DNA of 64,000 bases, from positions 3,162,001 through 3,226,000 of the forward strand of contig NZ_JAEACF010000001.1 in assembly GCF_016401385.1 (NCBI RefSeq), written 5' to 3'. This DNA comes from Fictibacillus halophilus. GTDB lineage: Bacteria; Bacillota; Bacilli; Bacillales; Fictibacillaceae. The notes beneath the pieces were generated by a model. That model was not told the origin of the DNA and did no database searches. It was given only the letters and a program-made list of their open reading frames with translations. A program made the translations under genes and the position numbers. This document shows positions 61,045 through 64,000 of this stretch, piece by piece (positions within the stretch are counted from its first letter, which is position 1; each line of letters opens with the position of its first letter).

Positions 61045-61779
61045 ATGAAAAAACATCTAGTTACTAGTGTTTTAGCATTCTGTCTCGCAGCTTTTTCGGT
61101 ACCAAGTGCTTTTGCTCAAGATCAAATTTCGTACAAAGATGAAATCCTAAGTATGCAGCCAGATTTAACATCAGCTGAGTTGCTTTCTAGCGTTCAGGCT
61201 ATCGCAAAAAACACAGGCGATACAGAGGATGCACTTCTTAAACAGATCTACGAAGAATTAAAACAGGATCAAACAAAGAGCAAGAAAGAAAAGCAACCAA
61301 GCGGTAAGATCGGCACAATGGGTAGCAGTGGAGGAACCGTTTCTGTTGGACCAAGTTCGAAAGGAAACTTCTATTACACCGCATCTCAAACCGCCTACAT
61401 GAACCATGGACACGTGGGCATGTATTACTCGAGCGACGTCATTGTTGAATCTGTCCCTGAAACAGGTGTGCGGACGATCTCAACCACATTACGAAAAGTG
61501 GATCAAGGAGATGCACAGGTCAAATCTGTTACAACAAGCTCGTCAAACCGTAATAATGCTGCAAACTGGGCGTTTAGCCGCGTTGGCATTGATGCGTATT
61601 CTTATAACTTCGTGACCAACCGTTCAACTTCACATATTGGTGATAAGAACTGTTCCAAACTGGTCTGGTCGGCTTATAAATTAAATGGAAACTTAGATTT
61701 AGACGTAGATGGCGGGTTAGGTGTTTACCCTCGAGATGTCCGGGATGCACCAGCCACACAGCTCGTCCGGAATATATAA
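61045..61779 (+). CDS. Secreted permuted-papain (YiiX/C92-like) cysteine peptidase or amidase
   Basis: 244 residues, with CAGGAGGTTTGG before the ATG. Signal peptide MKKHLVTSVLAFCLAAFS with AFA cleavage near 25. A charged helical region (30-95) and a Gly/Ser linker precede the catalytic domain: NHGHVGMYYSSDVIVESVP near 120 with the His, and NCSKLVWSAYKLNG near 202 with the Cys. His before Cys marks the circularly permuted NlpC/P60 (C92) type. Probable cell-wall or lipid amidase outside the cell; substrate unknown. Confidence 0.87.
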   Translation: MKKHLVTSVLAFCLAAFSVPSAFAQDQISYKDEILSMQPDLTSAELLSSVQAIAKNTGDTEDALLKQIYEELKQDQTKSKKEKQPSGKIGTMGSSGGTVSVGPSSKGNFYYTASQTAYMNHGHVGMYYSSDVIVESVPETGVRTISTTLRKVDQGDAQVKSVTTSSSNRNNAANWAFSRVGIDAYSYNFVTNRSTSHIGDKNCSKLVWSAYKLNGNLDLDVDGGLGVYPRDVRDAPATQLVRNI

Positions 61780-61787
61780 AAAATAAT

Positions 61788-61832
61788 AAGGCAATAAGGA
61801 CGTGTAACTACGAACTTATTGCCTTGTTTCTT
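61788..61832 (+). terminator. Terminator after the C92 peptidase gene
   Basis: AAGGCAATAAG / CTTATTGCCTT perfect 11-bp stem; only GTTTCTT follows, so termination may be partial and allow some readthrough into the next gene. Confidence 0.82.
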
Positions 61833-61848
61833 ACAAAAGGAGAGTACA

Positions 61849-63054
61849 GTGAAGAAATTATTGTTTTTTTCTTTAGTCATTCTTTTCGTTGGAGGCCTTG
61901 TTTATCAATTTTTCTTTAACCAACATATCAGTGCTTCACTTTCAGTCAAAAAGGAGGCAATAAAGGAAAAAGATTTCTTATCTGATAAAAAAGCTGTTCT
62001 CTATTTTTCAACGACTGCGGACCAAGACATGGATGGTAGAGGAATCAGCCTTGCTGTTTTCATCAATGACAAAGGGGAAGCAGATGCCTTTAAGATGAAC
62101 GGCTTAGAGCTTGGAAGTGTTGCTGCAGGAAATAACGAGGTTCTATTAGTCGATAGAGATAAGATTCGATTAGTCGGAGATACCTATAAAGAGTTTAATA
62201 TGAAGAAATCACAGTACACGGGTGAAAGAACAGGTTATCTCGAGAAAGAAAATTTATTTTTTACTCTTTTTAATTCTGGCTTTAATTCGAACGGTGGCTA
62301 TGATTCAAATATTTTATACGGTAATGAAAAGGGATTTCATAAAGATAATATTCCATATTATATTGGAACTTCCGGGGTGGATAAGGATGAGATCATCGCA
62401 CTAACAGAAAATATTGAGGCAAGTGAATATTTTTTACGAAAAATAACGCCCTCAAAAAATAATATGGAAATTCAAGATATCATTCAAATAAAAAAGCCTA
62501 AGAATTCTAGCTTAAGTGGATCTTCCCCCATCCTTGCAGACAACCAATACTATTATATGATTTTAGAAAAAATATCCGAGAACGACGTATCTAATGTCTT
62601 AAATTCAGACGTTATTCTTTATCGCATCAACAAGAAGACGTTACAACAAGATGAATTTACCATCACTACTTATCGAAACGAAAAAAACTTAACAGCACAT
62701 TACCCTTTCAATACAAAAAGCTCTGCACACTTGTATAACAACGTCTTGTACTACGCAAACGGTTTAGGTGAGGTATTCTCATTTGATACAAAGACGGATA
62801 AAATGAGCAAAAAATTTACCATGAAAAACGTTCGAAAAGACGGAGTTCGCTTTCATGAGCAACTCTTCTATAAAGACGATCACCTTTACGTCGTAAGACA
62901 TGACGAAAAACTAAAAGAAAAATATTACATCGAACACTATTCCTTAACCGAAGGAAAGAAAATAGAAGATATTAAAATTAAAGGGTTAAACGATATCCTA
63001 AAATCGATCAAAGGCAAGTCCATCTATTCCTATGACTTTAGAATGCTGAAATAA
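61849..63054 (+). CDS. Membrane-anchored hypothetical protein
   Basis: 401 residues from GTG 61849, with AAAAGGAGAG upstream, which is inside the tail of the preceding terminator. N-terminal membrane helix LLFFSLVILFVGGLVYQFFF (3-23); the rest is extracellular, rich in Lys and Asp, with a strand-turn rhythm (KAVLYFSTTADQDMDGRG, DVILYRINKKTLQQDEFT, NNVLYYANGLGEVFSFDTK) suggesting a beta-propeller. No signature motif and no family recognised. Confidence 0.78.
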   Translation: MKKLLFFSLVILFVGGLVYQFFFNQHISASLSVKKEAIKEKDFLSDKKAVLYFSTTADQDMDGRGISLAVFINDKGEADAFKMNGLELGSVAAGNNEVLLVDRDKIRLVGDTYKEFNMKKSQYTGERTGYLEKENLFFTLFNSGFNSNGGYDSNILYGNEKGFHKDNIPYYIGTSGVDKDEIIALTENIEASEYFLRKITPSKNNMEIQDIIQIKKPKNSSLSGSSPILADNQYYYMILEKISENDVSNVLNSDVILYRINKKTLQQDEFTITTYRNEKNLTAHYPFNTKSSAHLYNNVLYYANGLGEVFSFDTKTDKMSKKFTMKNVRKDGVRFHEQLFYKDDHLYVVRHDEKLKEKYYIEHYSLTEGKKIEDIKIKGLNDILKSIKGKSIYSYDFRMLK

Positions 63055-63108
63055 AAAAATGTGAGTCTAGAACTTATTCAAGTTCCAGGCTCACATTTCT
63101 TTTTATTT
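63054..63108. terminator. Bidirectional terminator with the MFS stop codon in its loop
   Basis: AAATGTGAGTCTAGAACTT / AAGTTCCAGGCTCACATTT, 19-bp stem with two mismatches, T-runs both ways. The loop carries the TAA of the MFS gene. Confidence 0.9.
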
Positions 63109-64000
63109 TCACTCGATAAATAACGATTGAGATGACGACCAGAATCGTATACACGATAAACACGTTACGATAAATAGCTTCTAACGCAATCCCTTGCTGT
63201 CCCTCAATTAACAGTCCAGCAACAGCTACACCAAGCGCACCACCAAAAAACTGCACAAGCTGAAGCATACCCATTCCAGAACCCACTTCATCCTCGCTTA
63301 ATATTCTAGAGTTTTCATTAGCTAAGCTTGACGTTAAGCTAGAAAACCCGATACTCGTAAACATGTAAAAAATCGCTGTCAGATAGAATGCCTTCGTTGC
63401 AAAAAGAGAAAACAGCACGACGGATACCAACAGTGCTATAAGTCCCGTTCGCATAACAGGCAGATTTCCAAATCGATCAATCCAGCGTCCCACATAAATT
63501 GCGGCTAACGCCGAAAGCATGGCACCTGGAAAAATAACAAACCCGATCGTAGCTGGTTCTTTTCCAAATAAGTTCGACAACATGACCGGCATCACGAACA
63601 ACAGCGCAAAATGGGTCATGAACGCGATCAGTCCAATGATTAAGAGCGATACGTAAAGCGTGTTCTTAAATAAACTCACACGGATAAACGGATCTTCCTT
63701 TTTCTTTGAATAAAATACGAGTGTGCCAAAGAAGAGTACACTCAAGCCCATCAAGTACCATGAAAATGAAGATAGGTAGAGTAATAATGAAGTTACTCCC
63801 CCACCTGTTAACAGTGCACCTACAAAGTCGAACGATCCTTCCCGTTTTTGTTCAACAGGCAGATAGACCTTAAATACTGGCAGCAACAGCAGCACAAGGC
63901 CTGTTACGATAAAAAGAAAATTCCACCCTAACAATTGTGTGATACCGCCTCCGATTACGGGCCCTAACCCGAAACCAAGAGACGCTGCTGATGAGATCAA
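63074..64000 (-). CDS. MFS drug exporter, DHA2/Tet(L)-like (N-terminus beyond window)
   Basis: About 308 C-terminal residues are visible. The first visible part is antiporter motif C (SLGFGLGPVIGGGITQLLGW), normally in helix 5, so roughly 140 residues are missing past position 64000. About nine membrane helices follow. The segment GEPATIGFVIFPGAML-like EPATIGFVIFPGAMLSALAA and YVGRWIDRFG resemble tetracycline/quaternary amine exporters. Proton-driven export is the family role; the drug is unknown. Confidence 0.87.
   Translation of the reverse strand: MISSAASLGFGLGPVIGGGITQLLGWNFLFIVTGLVLLLLPVFKVYLPVEQKREGSFDFVGALLTGGGVTSLLLYLSSFSWYLMGLSVLFFGTLVFYSKKKEDPFIRVSLFKNTLYVSLLIIGLIAFMTHFALLFVMPVMLSNLFGKEPATIGFVIFPGAMLSALAAIYVGRWIDRFGNLPVMRTGLIALLVSVVLFSLFATKAFYLTAIFYMFTSIGFSSLTSSLANENSRILSEDEVGSGMGMLQLVQFFGGALGVAVAGLLIEGQQGIALEAIYRNVFIVYTILVVISIVIYRVKIKRNVSLELE

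Noticed and set aside
1..64000. tRNA or rRNA genes
   Set aside because: No rRNA-like segment or tRNA TTCGA/anticodon arrangement was recognised on either strand by eye; a dedicated scan was not possible.

Overview
The window is chromosomal DNA of a low-to-mid GC, endospore-forming Bacillaceae bacterium. Evidence: AGGAGG-type ribosome binding sites on nearly every gene, compact genes with rho-independent terminators, sporulation or germination genes (spo0M, cwlJ, gerQ, pbpG), sigma-B and sigma-W type promoters, and gene order collinear with the Bacillus subtilis ywj-ywd region (fadF, clsB, uvsE, argS, ywiB, speB, speE, pbpG, ywhD, ywgA, ywfO, lipL, pta, hemQ, gerQ, ywdK, ywdI). The exact genus cannot be fixed from this sequence; Fictibacillus or a close relative is a guess. 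No rRNA, tRNA, complete transposase or CRISPR array was seen.

Layout. 1-8515 (minus strand): an acyl-CoA degradation block, fadF then mmgA-mmgB-mmgC-acdA-meaB and a TetR regulator cut by the window edge. Two 18-bp palindromes of one consensus lie upstream of fadF and mmgA, and a consensus cre site lies at mmgA. 8719-16412: clsB, uvsE, a small xapX/hydrolase pair, a DinB protein, argS-ywiB and a zinc-free oxidoreductase. 16638-19392: STAS and GAF genes that look like one split protein, and a PAS sensor kinase. 19621-22567: an AmiS/UreI channel facing speE-speB (polyamine synthesis). 22800-23125: a 28-residue type I toxin-like gene. 23418-34397: hydrolase, CarD-type regulator, MTA/SAH deaminase, pbpG, ywhD, purine permease, lipoprotein, ywgA, ywfO. 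34711-42516: methyltransferase-lipL, pta, spo0M, hemQ, cwlJ-gerQ, ywdK and small membrane proteins. 43380-64000: carbonic anhydrase, two 5'-nucleotidase-family enzymes, a YflT stress protein, an FAD oxidoreductase, a decayed amylase/CGTase remnant, YajQ, a plsC cluster, an orphan 527-residue membrane protein, a broken phosphatase gene, a Zur-box-linked permease pair, a YkwC dehydrogenase, a C92 peptidase and an MFS exporter.

The most striking signal is intergenic. At least seven spacers hold short arrays with a 21-bp period. Each array has its own core sequence (about 12 fixed plus 9 variable bases), so sequence searches would not unite them, but the period and placement are shared. Two of them also share a 12-bp leader exactly 35 bp before the first unit and a similar trailer. 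A second intergenic family is a 130-bp hairpin repeat present in six recognisable copies, two of which carry a second, different inverted-repeat element nested inside. Nearly every long convergent spacer in the window carries one or the other of these families.
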